A stretch of DNA of 64,000 nt from Sediminibacterium sp. UBA657 (lineage in GTDB: Bacteria; Bacteroidota; Bacteroidia; Chitinophagales; Chitinophagaceae), in the NCBI GenBank assembly GCA_002299885.1, contig DBOB01000003.1, forward strand, positions 15,071 through 79,070, given 5' to 3'. The notes under the pieces were generated by a model. It had not been told where the DNA came from and searched no databases. It saw only the letters and a program-made list of their open reading frames with translations. Both the position numbers and the translations under genes were made by a program. Each line of letters starts with the position of its first letter. Position 1 is the first letter of the stretch. Shown in pieces: positions 46,475 to 56,036 of the stretch.

Positions 46475-46482
46475 TACTTTTG
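46475..46482 (+). promoter_or_regulatory. Promoter -7 box of cca
   Basis: TACTTTTG, an exact match, beginning on the last base of the preceding stop region and ending 5 bases before the ATG at 46488. It predicts a leaderless cca mRNA and excludes in-frame start codons further upstream, which would lie inside the glycosyltransferase gene. Confidence 0.6.
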
Positions 46483-46487
46483 CATCG

Positions 46488-47915
46488 ATGTCCATTGAAT
46501 TAACAGCACAAGAAAAAGACCTTTTAGCCATTGCAGGAGAAGCTGCGGCAAGATTAGGAATACCTGCCTATGCAGTGGGTGGATTTGTGCGTGATAAAAT
46601 ATTAGCAAGAAATACCAAAGACATTGATATTGTATGCATAGGAGATGGCTTGCAATTAGCAACTACATTTGCCAATCAATTTAGTCCTAAGCCATTTGTT
46701 TCTTTGTTTAAAACTTATGGCACTGCACAGGTGAAATTGACAGATATAGAGATTGAATTTGTGGGCGCAAGAAAGGAGTCCTATGTAAGAGAAAGTAGAA
46801 ATCCTACTGTCGAACCAGGCACATTGATAGACGACCAGAATAGGAGAGACTTTACCATCAATGCGATGGCGATAGATTTAAGTGTATCTAACTTTGGCGC
46901 ACTCTTAGACCCATTCAATGGAATGGAAGATTTAGCATTAAAAATTATTCGTACTCCTTTGTCGCCAGATCAAACATTTGATGACGACCCATTAAGGATG
47001 ATGCGTGCTATACGTTTTGCAACACAATTGGATTTTGTAATTGAGGAAAAAACATTCAAAGCCATCCAACAAATGGCAGAACGTATCAAGATTGTTTCTC
47101 AAGAAAGGATTACAGATGAGTTGCAAAAAATAATGAAAACCAAGCAACCGTCGAAAGGTTGGTATTTATTAAAAGAAGCAGGTTTATTGGCTCAGATATT
47201 TCCAGTTTTATTAAAATTGGAAGGCGCTGAAACCTTAGATGGCATTGGGCATAAAGACAATTTCTCACATACTTTACAAGTGCTAGATAATCTTGCTGCA
47301 AATACAGAAGATATTTGGCTAAGGTGGGCTGCTTTATTACATGATATTGCGAAACCAAATACCAAAAGATTTGAACCTGGTTTTGGCTGGACTTTTCATG
47401 GACATGAAGTGGTTGGAGCAAGAATGGTGCCTAAATTATTTACACAATTAAAACTGCCATTAAACGAGCACATGAAGTTGGTGCAAAAATTAGTGGCGCT
47501 GCATTTACGTCCTATTTCTTTAACGAAGGAAAATGTAACAGATAGTGCGATAAGAAGATTGTTATTTGATGCGGGGGAAGACATTGAATCTTTAATGGTT
47601 TTATGTGCCGCAGACATTACAAGTAAGAATCAAAATAAGGTTAAAAGGTATTTGCAAGGTTTTGAAATGGTCAAAGCGAGGATTGTGGAAGTAGAGGAAA
47701 AAGACCAGATGCGTAATTGGCAACCTCCAATTACTGGAGAGATGATTATGCAAATTTTTAATATAACGCCTTCCAAGCAAGTAGGCATTATTAAGGACGC
47801 CATTAGAGAAGCCATTTTAGATGGAATTATCCCTAATGAGTATGATGCTGCTTATACATTCATGATGGCCGAAGCGGCTAAAATTGGATTGCATCCTGCC
47901 AATAAAAAAGCTTAA
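46488..47915 (+). CDS. cca: CCA tRNA nucleotidyltransferase with HD domain
   Basis: Adds or repairs the 3' CCA of tRNAs. 475 residues. The class II nucleotidyltransferase head has AVGGFVRDKIL (about 26-36) with the catalytic pair in KDIDIV; the head continues with RRDFTINAMAID and DDPLRMMRAIRFA. A C-terminal HD-type domain follows (LLHDIAKPNTKRF, FHGHEVVGA). Start at 46488 chosen from the promoter position and the MSIELTAQEKDLL opening. Confidence 0.94.
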   Translation: MSIELTAQEKDLLAIAGEAAARLGIPAYAVGGFVRDKILARNTKDIDIVCIGDGLQLATTFANQFSPKPFVSLFKTYGTAQVKLTDIEIEFVGARKESYVRESRNPTVEPGTLIDDQNRRDFTINAMAIDLSVSNFGALLDPFNGMEDLALKIIRTPLSPDQTFDDDPLRMMRAIRFATQLDFVIEEKTFKAIQQMAERIKIVSQERITDELQKIMKTKQPSKGWYLLKEAGLLAQIFPVLLKLEGAETLDGIGHKDNFSHTLQVLDNLAANTEDIWLRWAALLHDIAKPNTKRFEPGFGWTFHGHEVVGARMVPKLFTQLKLPLNEHMKLVQKLVALHLRPISLTKENVTDSAIRRLLFDAGEDIESLMVLCAADITSKNQNKVKRYLQGFEMVKARIVEVEEKDQMRNWQPPITGEMIMQIFNITPSKQVGIIKDAIREAILDGIIPNEYDAAYTFMMAEAAKIGLHPANKKA

Positions 47916-47959
47916 AATCAAGCTAATAAATACTAATTTAGCGTTTCAAAATCACCAAA

Positions 47960-48583
47960 ATGGCCATTTTAAAATTTAGAATTTCTTGGGAGGATGACGA
48001 TGCGATTTATAGAGATGTAATGGTGAAACACACGCAAAATTTTACAGACCTACATCATATTATTTTGAAGGCTTTTGAATTTGATGAAAAACATGATGCC
48101 ACTTTTTTTAGAAGTAACGAAAAATGGCAAAGAGGAAGAGAAATAAGTAAAGCATTGTACGAAAAAAATTATGTCGTGCCACCATTGATGATGGATGAAG
48201 TGTCAATAGGCTCTGAGATTTTGAATACCAATCAACAGTTTGTTTATTTATATGATTTCGCTAAGTCTTGGACTTTTTTAATACAGTTGATTCAAGTGAT
48301 CAAGAATGCGGATGCGGATATGGAATTAAATTATCCAACCATTTCAAGAATTGAAGGTGTTGGTCCTATGCAATATGGCACCAAAGGTTTGTTAGGGCCT
48401 AATTTCACTGATATAGAGGAGAAGTATGATTTAACAGAAGCCCAGGATGGATTTGGTGAAGAGGGTGAAGAAGGACTTGCGTCTGATGATGATTCAGAAG
48501 AAGAAGACGCGGATGCGTCTGATGACGAAGCAGGGGATGATGACGCAGGTGGTATGTTTGATGATAGCTCCGAAGCTTATTAA
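47960..48583 (+). CDS. pRiA4b ORF-3/IS1096-passenger-like protein with acidic tail
   Basis: A 207-residue protein. Residues 1-135 match the pRiA4b ORF-3-like fold (FRISWEDDDAIYRDVMV, FTDLHHIILKAFEFD, VFLYDFAKSW-type segment). Residues about 165-207 are almost entirely Asp/Glu/Gly/Ser, a flexible acidic tail. The family is often annotated from transposon passenger genes, but no transposase or terminal repeats are present here, so this is a resident chromosomal gene of unknown function. It lies 33 bases before miaA and is probably co-transcribed. Confidence 0.75.
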   Translation: MAILKFRISWEDDDAIYRDVMVKHTQNFTDLHHIILKAFEFDEKHDATFFRSNEKWQRGREISKALYEKNYVVPPLMMDEVSIGSEILNTNQQFVYLYDFAKSWTFLIQLIQVIKNADADMELNYPTISRIEGVGPMQYGTKGLLGPNFTDIEEKYDLTEAQDGFGEEGEEGLASDDDSEEEDADASDDEAGDDDAGGMFDDSSEAY

Positions 48584-48616
48584 TTCCGAAGTCTACTAAT
48601 ATTTAATTCATTTATT

Positions 48617-49483
48617 TTGACGCCCACAGTATATATTGTTGTTGGTCCTACCGCAGTGGGTAAAACAAAGTATGCAATCGAATTAGCGCAAAAATTAAAT
48701 ACAGAAATTATTTCTGCGGATGCCAGACAATGTTACCAAGAATTAAATATTGGGGTGGCTCGTCCAAGCAATGAAGAACTAGCTCAAGTCAAACACCATT
48801 TTATTGCAAGTCATTCTATTAATGATACGGTGAACGCCGGTATATACGAGGCGTATGCATTAGCTAAAGCAACCGAGTTATTGGAAAAATTTGGATCTGT
48901 GGTCATGGTTGGAGGAACTGGCTTATACATTAAAGCATTTGTAGAAGGGATGGATTCAATACCAGCAATTGATCCAGTAGTACGCAATCAAATTCAACAT
49001 GATTTTAAAAGCAAAGGCATTGCTTGGCTTCAAGGACAAGTAAAAGCAAAGGATCCTGGCTATTGGGCGCAAGCAGATCAAGGCGAACAACAAAACGCAC
49101 AAAGATTATCCAGGGCTTTGGAAGTAGTGATTGGAACAGGTCAATCCATCCTTGATTTTCAACTGCAGGCAAAAAAAACACGTTCGTTTGACATACAAAA
49201 AATTGGACTTGAAATGCCTAGGGAACTATTGTATGACAGAATCAATCAAAGAGTTTTGCAGATGGTCAGCACGGGATTAGAGGAGGAAGTATACGCTTTA
49301 CGCCCTCAATTTCATTTGAACGCATTACAAACGGTAGGTTATCAAGAGTGGCAGCCTTATTTTGAAGGGCATCAAACAAAGGAGGCAGTCATACAAGCCA
49401 TTCAACAGAACACCAGACATTATTCTAAAAGGCAGATGACCTGGTTTAAAAAAGACCCTGAAATTAGCTGGAATCAAGCTTAA
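48617..49483 (+). CDS. miaA: tRNA dimethylallyltransferase
   Basis: Transfers a dimethylallyl group to A37 of tRNAs reading UNN codons. The 288-residue protein has the P-loop VVGPTAVGKT (7-16), the SADARQCYQELNIGVARP motif and GGTGLYIKA. The start is TTG at 48617: the frame contains no ATG between the upstream stop and the P-loop, and TTG gives a normal N-terminus (TPTVYIVVGPT). This non-AUG start may lower its expression. Confidence 0.93.
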   Translation: MTPTVYIVVGPTAVGKTKYAIELAQKLNTEIISADARQCYQELNIGVARPSNEELAQVKHHFIASHSINDTVNAGIYEAYALAKATELLEKFGSVVMVGGTGLYIKAFVEGMDSIPAIDPVVRNQIQHDFKSKGIAWLQGQVKAKDPGYWAQADQGEQQNAQRLSRALEVVIGTGQSILDFQLQAKKTRSFDIQKIGLEMPRELLYDRINQRVLQMVSTGLEEEVYALRPQFHLNALQTVGYQEWQPYFEGHQTKEAVIQAIQQNTRHYSKRQMTWFKKDPEISWNQA

Positions 49484-49620
49484 AATTAGTGCCATTTTCA
49501 GTACAAATTTATTCAATACGGTATTAACAATATTATATAAACTCTTAAAGTTTTTTAATCAGTATTTATTGCAATTAGGCTTATTTTTACCTTAATATAT
49601 ATTCCCAAAAATCAATTTTT

Positions 49621-50952
49621 ATGCAAAAAAAATCAGTTCTATTTTTTCTTTGTATGTTGACTTTGTTAATCAATCAGGTGACAGGTCAAACCATACAATT
49701 TGAGAAATACACTTTGCCAAATGGCTTAAAAGTAATTTTACATGAAGATCATTCAGCACCTGTTGTGGCTGTAACGACTTTATACCATGTAGGTTCTAAA
49801 AACGAAGACACTGCAAGAACTGGCTTCGCACATTTCTTTGAACATTTATTATTTGAAGGTTCAGAAAATATTAAAAGAGGTGAGTTTGACAAGTATATCA
49901 CCAATGCTGGTGGTGCATTGAATGCAAACACTTCTCAGGATCGTACTTTTTATTATGAGTTATTACCTTCTAATCAAGTTGAATTAGGTTTATGGTTAGA
50001 GAGTGAGCGTATGATGCACGCTAAAATTGAACAAATTGGTGTGAATACACAAAGAGAAGTAGTAAAAGAAGAAAAACGTCAACGTGTAGACAACCGACCA
50101 TATGGTTCTTTTTTAAACGAAGTATTAAAGCGTGCTTATAAAGTGCATCCTTACCAATGGTCACCAATCGGAAGTATGGAGCATTTGAACGCTGCTAAAT
50201 TGGACGAGTTCATCAATTTTTATAAGACATTTTATGTTCCAAATAATTGTGTATTGTCTATAGCGGGTGATTTTAATAAAGCCGAATTGAAAGCGAAAAT
50301 TGAAGCTTATTTTGGTCCAATTAAAATGGGTACCAAACCAATCCCAAGACCAACCATTAAAGAACCAGCATTAGGCGGTGAGGTAAGAGATGTGATTTAC
50401 GATAACATTCAATTGCCAGGGGTATTCCAAGCCTACCGTGCACCAAAGCAAGGTGGGGATGAGTATTATGCGTTCAATGTATTGTCAACTCTTTTATCTG
50501 GAGGGGAGTCTTCTAGAATGAATAAAACTTTAGTTGATAAAAAACAACAAGCAGTGGCTGCACAATCTGTTCCATTCTTTAATGAGGACGAAGGCTTATT
50601 CATTGCTTTATCTATTGCGAATATGGGTGTGAAGATTGAGGAATTAGAAAAAAGCATGGATAGTGTTGTGAATGAATTGAAGACAGGATTAGTAGGTGAG
50701 CGTGAATTCCAAAAAGTTAAAAATCAAATTACAACTTCTCTTGTTACTGGTAATGCTACAATGGCTGGTATAGCAGAAAGCTTAACGAACAATGAAGTGT
50801 ATTTTGGTGATGCCAATTTAATCAATACAGAATTAGAGAAATACAATAAAGTAACAAGACAAGATGTTTTGAATGTGGCTAAGAAGTATTTAAACAAAGA
50901 CAATCGAATTGTATTGTATTATTTACCAAAAGAAAAACCTGCTACTAAATAA
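49621..50952 (+). CDS. M16 family zinc peptidase, active subunit
   Basis: A 443-residue exported protein (signal peptide about 1-22, ending TGQ) with the inverted zinc motif HFFEH (His71, Glu74, His75) and the distal Glu around 150. One full M16 pair of lobes (core plus M16_C). It is probably periplasmic and works with the inactive partner encoded 37 bases downstream, degrading small peptides or processing a precursor; the substrate is unknown. Confidence 0.92.
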   Translation: MQKKSVLFFLCMLTLLINQVTGQTIQFEKYTLPNGLKVILHEDHSAPVVAVTTLYHVGSKNEDTARTGFAHFFEHLLFEGSENIKRGEFDKYITNAGGALNANTSQDRTFYYELLPSNQVELGLWLESERMMHAKIEQIGVNTQREVVKEEKRQRVDNRPYGSFLNEVLKRAYKVHPYQWSPIGSMEHLNAAKLDEFINFYKTFYVPNNCVLSIAGDFNKAELKAKIEAYFGPIKMGTKPIPRPTIKEPALGGEVRDVIYDNIQLPGVFQAYRAPKQGGDEYYAFNVLSTLLSGGESSRMNKTLVDKKQQAVAAQSVPFFNEDEGLFIALSIANMGVKIEELEKSMDSVVNELKTGLVGEREFQKVKNQITTSLVTGNATMAGIAESLTNNEVYFGDANLINTELEKYNKVTRQDVLNVAKKYLNKDNRIVLYYLPKEKPATK

Positions 50953-50989
50953 TCGAGTCATTCAAAAAAGTTTACATTAAAATAATTTT

Positions 50990-53056
50990 ATGAAAAAACA
51001 ATTATACTTATTTCTATTTTTAGTTCCATTGGTTACAATGGCACAAAATATAGATCGTTCAAAAGCGCCTATGCCAGGCAAGGCGCCCCTTATTCAAATT
51101 GGTGACCCAGTTAAATTTACTTTAGCAAATGGGTTACAAGTATTTGTCGTTAAAAATACTAAACTACCACAAGTGAGTGCTACATTGGCATTAGACTATG
51201 ATGGTTTTGCAGAAGGAGATAAAGCAGGTGTGGCTCAAATGGCAGGTCAGCTTTTAAAAAGAGGGACTACTACAAAATCAAAAGCACAATTAGACGAAGC
51301 CATTGAATTTTTGGGTGGAAGCATGTCTACTTCAAGTCAATCAGCATCGGTTAGTTCATTGAAAGGCAATTTCCCAAGTCTTTTAAGTTTATTATCAGAA
51401 GTGGTGTTACAACCATCTTTATCTTCAGAGGAATTGGAGAAAATTCGCAAGCAAACCTTATCAGGTATTGAATCAAGCAAAGACGATGCGGATGCAATTT
51501 CTGGCAATGTGGTTAAAAAATTAGTTTATGGTGCAACACATCCTTATGGTGAAATGATGACCACTAAGACAGTGAATCAAGTTTCTATTGCAGATGTAAA
51601 AACATTTCTAAGTACCTACTGGATACCAAATGCCGCTTATTTAATTTTTGTTGGAGATATAGATCCTGCTACTGCAAAAACATTAGCAGAAAAAAGTTTT
51701 GGAACTTGGAAAAAAGGTGTTTTCACAAAACAAAATTTTGCTAAACCTGTTCAGCCTAAACAAACTTATGTAGCGATTGTAGACAGACCATCTAGCGTAC
51801 AGAGTGTAGTTGCTATTGCTGGCGCAGTAGATTTGTTACCTGGCTCTTCGAATGTGATTGCAGGCTCAGTGATGAATAATATTTTAGGTGGTGGATTCTC
51901 AGGTCGTTTGTTTGCTAACCTACGTGAAAAATATGCCTTTACCTATGGCGCCTACTCTTCTTTAAGTCCGAGTCGTCAAATTGGTATTTTCCAAGCTGAA
52001 GCTTCTGTAAGAAATGAAAAAACTGATAGTTCTGTACAAGAATTGTTACGTGAAATCAATATCCTTAGAAATGAGCAAGTAGGAGAGACTGAACTAAGTA
52101 GAATGAAGAATTATTTATCTGGTGGTTTTGCAAGATCACTTGAAAATCCTGCAACCATTGCCAATTTCGCATTGAATATTGCGCGTAATAATTTGCCAGC
52201 AGACTATTATAAAAAATATTTGACCAATTTAGCAGCAGTGGATGCAGCAAAAGTGCAAAATGCAGCTCAATTATTTTTGAACACCAATCAAATGCATATT
52301 GTGATTGTTGGTAATGCAAAACAAATTGCTAAAGGCTTAGAGAAATATGGTCCAATTAAATATTTTGATATAGAGGGTAATGAAGTGGCTGCTCCAACTG
52401 AAGTAAAAGCAGATGCAAGTTTAACACCAACTGTATTGATGGAAAAAGCGATTGCTGCAATTGGTACTAAAGAAGCATTAAATAGTGTGAAAGATGTACA
52501 ATTAAAAGGAACTGCTAATTTAATGGGACAGTCTTTAGAAATGAAACAAACCATTGTAATGCCAGGTAATTCAGTAACCACCATGTCCATGGGTGGCATG
52601 GCAATTATGAGACAGGCAGTTGTTGATGGTAAATACTCTATAGCTCAACAAGGGCAAGAAGTGCCTATTACAGAAGATTCAAAGGAAGATCTTGACCAGT
52701 CTGCTACACTTGTACCAGAACAATTATTCCTAACAAAAGGCTATGGCTTAAAGATTGTTGGTGCAGAAAAAGTAGACGATAAGGATGCCATTGATGTTGA
52801 AGTGACTACGCCTTCTAAGAAAGTATCACACCGTTTTTATGATGCTAAGACTTTTTTATTATTAAAGACATCAAAATCAGAAGAAATACCAGGAAGAGGT
52901 ACTGTTACACAACAGCAATTTTATAGCGGGTATCAAACTGTAAATGGTGTTCAAGTTTCTTCAGAACAGTTAATAGATATGGGTCAAATGAAAATTAATA
53001 TCAAGTACACAGATATTAAAGTCAACCAAGGATTAAAGTCAAGCGATTTAAAATAG
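50990..53056 (+). CDS. M16-like inactive subunit fused to a LolA-like domain
   Basis: A 688-residue exported protein (signal peptide 1-19). Residues about 35-470 align with the M16 fold, but the zinc motif is lost: His71, Glu74 and His75 of the partner correspond to Gln83, Gly86 and Gln87 here. The substrate-binding R/Y-type lobe remains. Residues about 490-688 form an extra beta-rich domain resembling LolA-like lipoprotein-sorting folds (LNSVKDVQLKGTANLMGQSL; YDAKTFLLLK; QQFYSGYQTVNGVQ). It likely positions substrate for the active subunit. Confidence 0.88.
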   Translation: MKKQLYLFLFLVPLVTMAQNIDRSKAPMPGKAPLIQIGDPVKFTLANGLQVFVVKNTKLPQVSATLALDYDGFAEGDKAGVAQMAGQLLKRGTTTKSKAQLDEAIEFLGGSMSTSSQSASVSSLKGNFPSLLSLLSEVVLQPSLSSEELEKIRKQTLSGIESSKDDADAISGNVVKKLVYGATHPYGEMMTTKTVNQVSIADVKTFLSTYWIPNAAYLIFVGDIDPATAKTLAEKSFGTWKKGVFTKQNFAKPVQPKQTYVAIVDRPSSVQSVVAIAGAVDLLPGSSNVIAGSVMNNILGGGFSGRLFANLREKYAFTYGAYSSLSPSRQIGIFQAEASVRNEKTDSSVQELLREINILRNEQVGETELSRMKNYLSGGFARSLENPATIANFALNIARNNLPADYYKKYLTNLAAVDAAKVQNAAQLFLNTNQMHIVIVGNAKQIAKGLEKYGPIKYFDIEGNEVAAPTEVKADASLTPTVLMEKAIAAIGTKEALNSVKDVQLKGTANLMGQSLEMKQTIVMPGNSVTTMSMGGMAIMRQAVVDGKYSIAQQGQEVPITEDSKEDLDQSATLVPEQLFLTKGYGLKIVGAEKVDDKDAIDVEVTTPSKKVSHRFYDAKTFLLLKTSKSEEIPGRGTVTQQQFYSGYQTVNGVQVSSEQLIDMGQMKINIKYTDIKVNQGLKSSDLK

Positions 53057-53079
53057 GGTGTAATAGCTCGCACAAAAAA

Positions 53080-53105
53080 GCCATCCCTCGGGATGGCTTT
53101 TTTTA
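53080..53105 (+). terminator. Terminator after the M16 operon
   Basis: Perfect stem GCCATCCC / GGGATGGC (53080-53087 with 53090-53097), 2-base TC loop, preceded by six As and followed by a T-run. It may also serve the convergent FadL gene. Confidence 0.9.
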
Positions 53106-53158
53106 TATCGAAGAGAATATATCAATTAGATTGATCGATGAATTAATCTCAATCTGAA

Positions 53159-54712
53159 TTAGAATCTGATTCCGTATCCAATATTGAATAATACAGTATT
53201 GCTATTTTGAACAGCAATAGGGCTTGGTTTATCAATTAATCGGTAAGGCACCACCGCATCTCTATTGGCTGCACTTGAGATTGTAAAGTCTAAGAAATAT
53301 TTATTGGTTCTGTAACCAATACCACCAGATAAAATAAAACGAGATGGTGTTACTAATTTTGTTCCATTTTCGTCTGCAAATTCATTTTTGTAAGGACTAC
53401 CATAATAAGCAGTACCTGCTCTAGCCATCCAGTTACCTGTTAATTTAATTTCAGATCCAAGTCTGATATTAATATTATTCTTGTAAGTAGCTTTCATGGT
53501 ATTATTTAAGTCATCATAGTAGTCGGCACTTTCTTGGTCAAAATCATTGGCAGAAAAACGTGTTCCAGCATAATTCACCCACTCGATATCCGCACTAATA
53601 AACCCTAATGGTTGTGTTGGCTTGCCTGGGCTAGCAAAAAAGTAACTACCACTAAAAGTAGCCTTTGTTGGTGTGATGACTGTATACTCTCTTACACCTG
53701 GGAGGCCATTGTTCAATTGATTTGAACTAGCAGAAACTTTTCCAGCATATGACTCCGTATTCGTTGTCATATCTGCAGATACTTTATCTCTAAAGCCAAT
53801 CAATTGTGGAGTATGTAATGCAAATCCCACACGTAAAGAGGCTTCTGGTTTGTAGATGATACCAAATTTTGCACCAATACCCCAGCCTTTAGAACTAAAT
53901 TCTTCATTGAAAACAAAACCACCAAATTGATTTGTTGTATTGTTTGTTGAAAGATCAGTTTCAGAAACTGTAAGTGAACGATTAAAATTCACAATAGGTA
54001 ATACGATACTTGCACCTAAGTATAATTTGTCTTGTACATTACCGCCCCAACCAAATGCTAATTCATTAGAACTACCACTGGTATAGGAATCAAAAGTTTG
54101 ATTCACACCACTAGAAATAGGAACTAAACTTTGATATCCATCTATTGCGCCATTTTTACCAGCGATGGTATCAATCAAAAAAGTTCTAAATGCCAATGAA
54201 CTACCAAAAATATAATTGTTTTCGGCAGCACCCATTCCTGCATTGTCATAGTATAATTCTTCTAAGAATTTTTCCGAGTAACTACTAAAATTATTAACGC
54301 CTTTAAATCTTTGTCTGGTATTGAAGTCTGCTATTTGAGTGAAGCTAATTGAAAACGCAGTACTTGAATAGCCTCTGTTCTTTTTACCATCTGCAAGGAC
54401 AATGCCTAGATTACCCAGTGTAGTTGTGTTATCAGAAGTGCTTGTATTAGTACCTCTATAATTATAATCTGTTTGGGTATTTAAATATTTACTTGTGACA
54501 AGTAGTTCCCCAGACTTATAAAATCCTAAACCTGCTGGATTGATATGCGCAGCAGACAAGTCACCTCCTAGAGAACCCATTGCGCCGCCTAATGCGTTGC
54601 TACGTGGTGTTCCATTGGGAGCAAACCAAGATAGTCTTAATCCATCTTCTGGACTTTGTGCTTTTAAGCTTGCACTTACGAATACTAAAATACCTATTAC
54701 TATTTTTTTCAT
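53159..54712 (-). CDS. FadL/OmpP1-like outer-membrane transport protein
   Basis: A 517-residue exported protein (signal peptide about 1-18, ending LKAQ) with an N-terminal hatch-like start (NALGGAMGSLGGDLSAAHINPAGLGF) and a barrel ending on FNIGYGIRF, the usual aromatic-terminal strand. FadL-type barrels admit hydrophobic compounds such as fatty acids. ATG 54712 gives a normal signal peptide; an upstream start at 54745 adds 11 polar residues before it. Confidence 0.85.
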   Translation of the reverse strand: MKKIVIGILVFVSASLKAQSPEDGLRLSWFAPNGTPRSNALGGAMGSLGGDLSAAHINPAGLGFYKSGELLVTSKYLNTQTDYNYRGTNTSTSDNTTTLGNLGIVLADGKKNRGYSSTAFSISFTQIADFNTRQRFKGVNNFSSYSEKFLEELYYDNAGMGAAENNYIFGSSLAFRTFLIDTIAGKNGAIDGYQSLVPISSGVNQTFDSYTSGSSNELAFGWGGNVQDKLYLGASIVLPIVNFNRSLTVSETDLSTNNTTNQFGGFVFNEEFSSKGWGIGAKFGIIYKPEASLRVGFALHTPQLIGFRDKVSADMTTNTESYAGKVSASSNQLNNGLPGVREYTVITPTKATFSGSYFFASPGKPTQPLGFISADIEWVNYAGTRFSANDFDQESADYYDDLNNTMKATYKNNINIRLGSEIKLTGNWMARAGTAYYGSPYKNEFADENGTKLVTPSRFILSGGIGYRTNKYFLDFTISSAANRDAVVPYRLIDKPSPIAVQNSNTVLFNIGYGIRF

Positions 54713-54780
54713 GTTACTTTCTATTGAACTGTTTATAAACACCAAATTAAAAATCGAATAAGACTTACTTACCTAAAGGA

Positions 54781-55911
54781 TTAATTACCTCCTCTTGGTG
54801 GTCTTGAACTAGGAGCAGATCCGCTACTATTGAATCCGCCACTTCTTCCACCTGCATTGTTATTTACAGAAGGTGAAGTGTTGGAATTAGAGTTAGAGCT
54901 AGAGTTACTTGATTTATTTTGGTTATTACTACTAAAACCGCCATTGTTAAAATAACGCGCAGGTCGATCAAAACTATTTGCTTGATTCGTGTTGGTATTA
55001 TTTGTTGTTACACGTCTTAATAAATTGCCAAATCGACTATTTAAAGTTGGATTGCCAGTGTAGCGCGTTGTACCATTGGTCGAATTTGAAAAATTATTGG
55101 CGTTGTTGTAGTTTCTATTTGTTCTATATGCACCTAGCGCTGGAGCACTTGTTTGCATTGCCCTTGGTGTATAGTTATTTCTTTGCATAGGGAAATCGCT
55201 TACACCTCCGCCATAATAAATTGGTCTGTATGGGTTCCAGAAACCTGCGAAGTAAGGGTTCCAACCGCCCCAACCACCGAAGCCTCCGCCCCAGCCACCA
55301 AAGCCACCCCAACCACCGAAGCCTCCGCCCCAGAATGGGTCCCAAAATGGATCCCAGAATGGGTCAAATCCCCATCCTCCCCATCCACCGCCCCAGCCAA
55401 GGCCAATACTTCCGCCCCAACCGCCAAATCCGCCGCCCCAGCCACCGAAGCCTCCGCCCCAACCGCCGAATCCACCGCCCCAGCCAAGGCCAATACTTCC
55501 GCCCCAACCGCCAAATCCACCTCCCCATCCACCGAATCCGCCACCCCAACCCATTCCCATATTCATACTCATACTAAATCTTGGGTTGTTCCAATAACCA
55601 AAATCGTCGATGCTTGACCAACGGTTTCTGTTCGCCACTTTTAATCTTAAAAAGCGGTCGTCCTGGTAGTTTTGGTAATCTTGGTATTCGGCTTCTTCAG
55701 AAATTTCTGCATCGGCTGAATTATTTCTTGCGTTTGTTTTTGTATTTGTTTCGGCCTCTTTTGAAGGCGTAAAATATAGATCGTCTGTGGCTGCAGTTGT
55801 AGTTTGTTGCAAGCTTGTACAGCTGGTTAAGAAAAAACTACAAGCCATTAAAATACCGATGGCGTTGAACCCAATGAGGGATTGGTTGTGTTGCTTTTTC
55901 ATGTTGTTCAT
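54781..55911 (-). CDS. Gly/Trp-repeat lipoprotein
   Basis: A 376-residue lipoprotein (lipobox LTSC, Cys31). A mixed-charge region (40-110) is followed by a Gly/Trp/Phe repeat block at about 119-235 built from GGWGGGFG units, with three DPFW repeats at 184-194 and a 29-residue duplication. The C-terminus (240-376) is Asn/Ser/Thr-rich and ends in GGRSGGFN/PPRGGN low complexity. No enzyme domain. An in-frame ATG at 55902 is an alternative start. A structural or surface-coating role is a guess. Confidence 0.8.
   Translation of the reverse strand: MNNMKKQHNQSLIGFNAIGILMACSFFLTSCTSLQQTTTAATDDLYFTPSKEAETNTKTNARNNSADAEISEEAEYQDYQNYQDDRFLRLKVANRNRWSSIDDFGYWNNPRFSMSMNMGMGWGGGFGGWGGGFGGWGGSIGLGWGGGFGGWGGGFGGWGGGFGGWGGSIGLGWGGGWGGWGFDPFWDPFWDPFWGGGFGGWGGFGGWGGGFGGWGGWNPYFAGFWNPYRPIYYGGGVSDFPMQRNNYTPRAMQTSAPALGAYRTNRNYNNANNFSNSTNGTTRYTGNPTLNSRFGNLLRRVTTNNTNTNQANSFDRPARYFNNGGFSSNNQNKSSNSSSNSNSNTSPSVNNNAGGRSGGFNSSGSAPSSRPPRGGN
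55207..55557 (-). repeat. Tandem repeat block coding Gly/Trp units
   Basis: Short GC-rich units coding GGWGGGFG, plus a larger direct duplication of 87 bases: the segment starting at 55385 (CCACCGCCCCAGCCAAGG) recurs from 55472. The period is a multiple of three, so changes in copy number keep the frame. Base composition differs sharply from the AT-rich surroundings. Confidence 0.85.
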
Positions 55912-56036
55912 TTTTTGGTTTTAATATGCCCCTGATTTAGCATACATTTGACATCCTAAAGGTAACAAAGTTTAAAACATAGAACGTTATTAGGAGCGGT
56001 TTTGTTACAATTTAAAATGTTAAGAATTTTTAGAAA

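Noticed and set aside
47960..48583. Insertion element around the IS1096-passenger-like gene
   Set aside because: No transposase, terminal inverted repeats or target duplications are visible, and the flanks are housekeeping tRNA genes in one direction.
55153..55617. Long plus-strand open frames rich in Ala/Pro/Thr opposite the Gly/Trp-repeat gene
   Set aside because: They are mirror frames of the GC-rich repeat; they lack signal peptides, promoters or family features, while the minus-strand frame has a lipobox and continues beyond the repeat.
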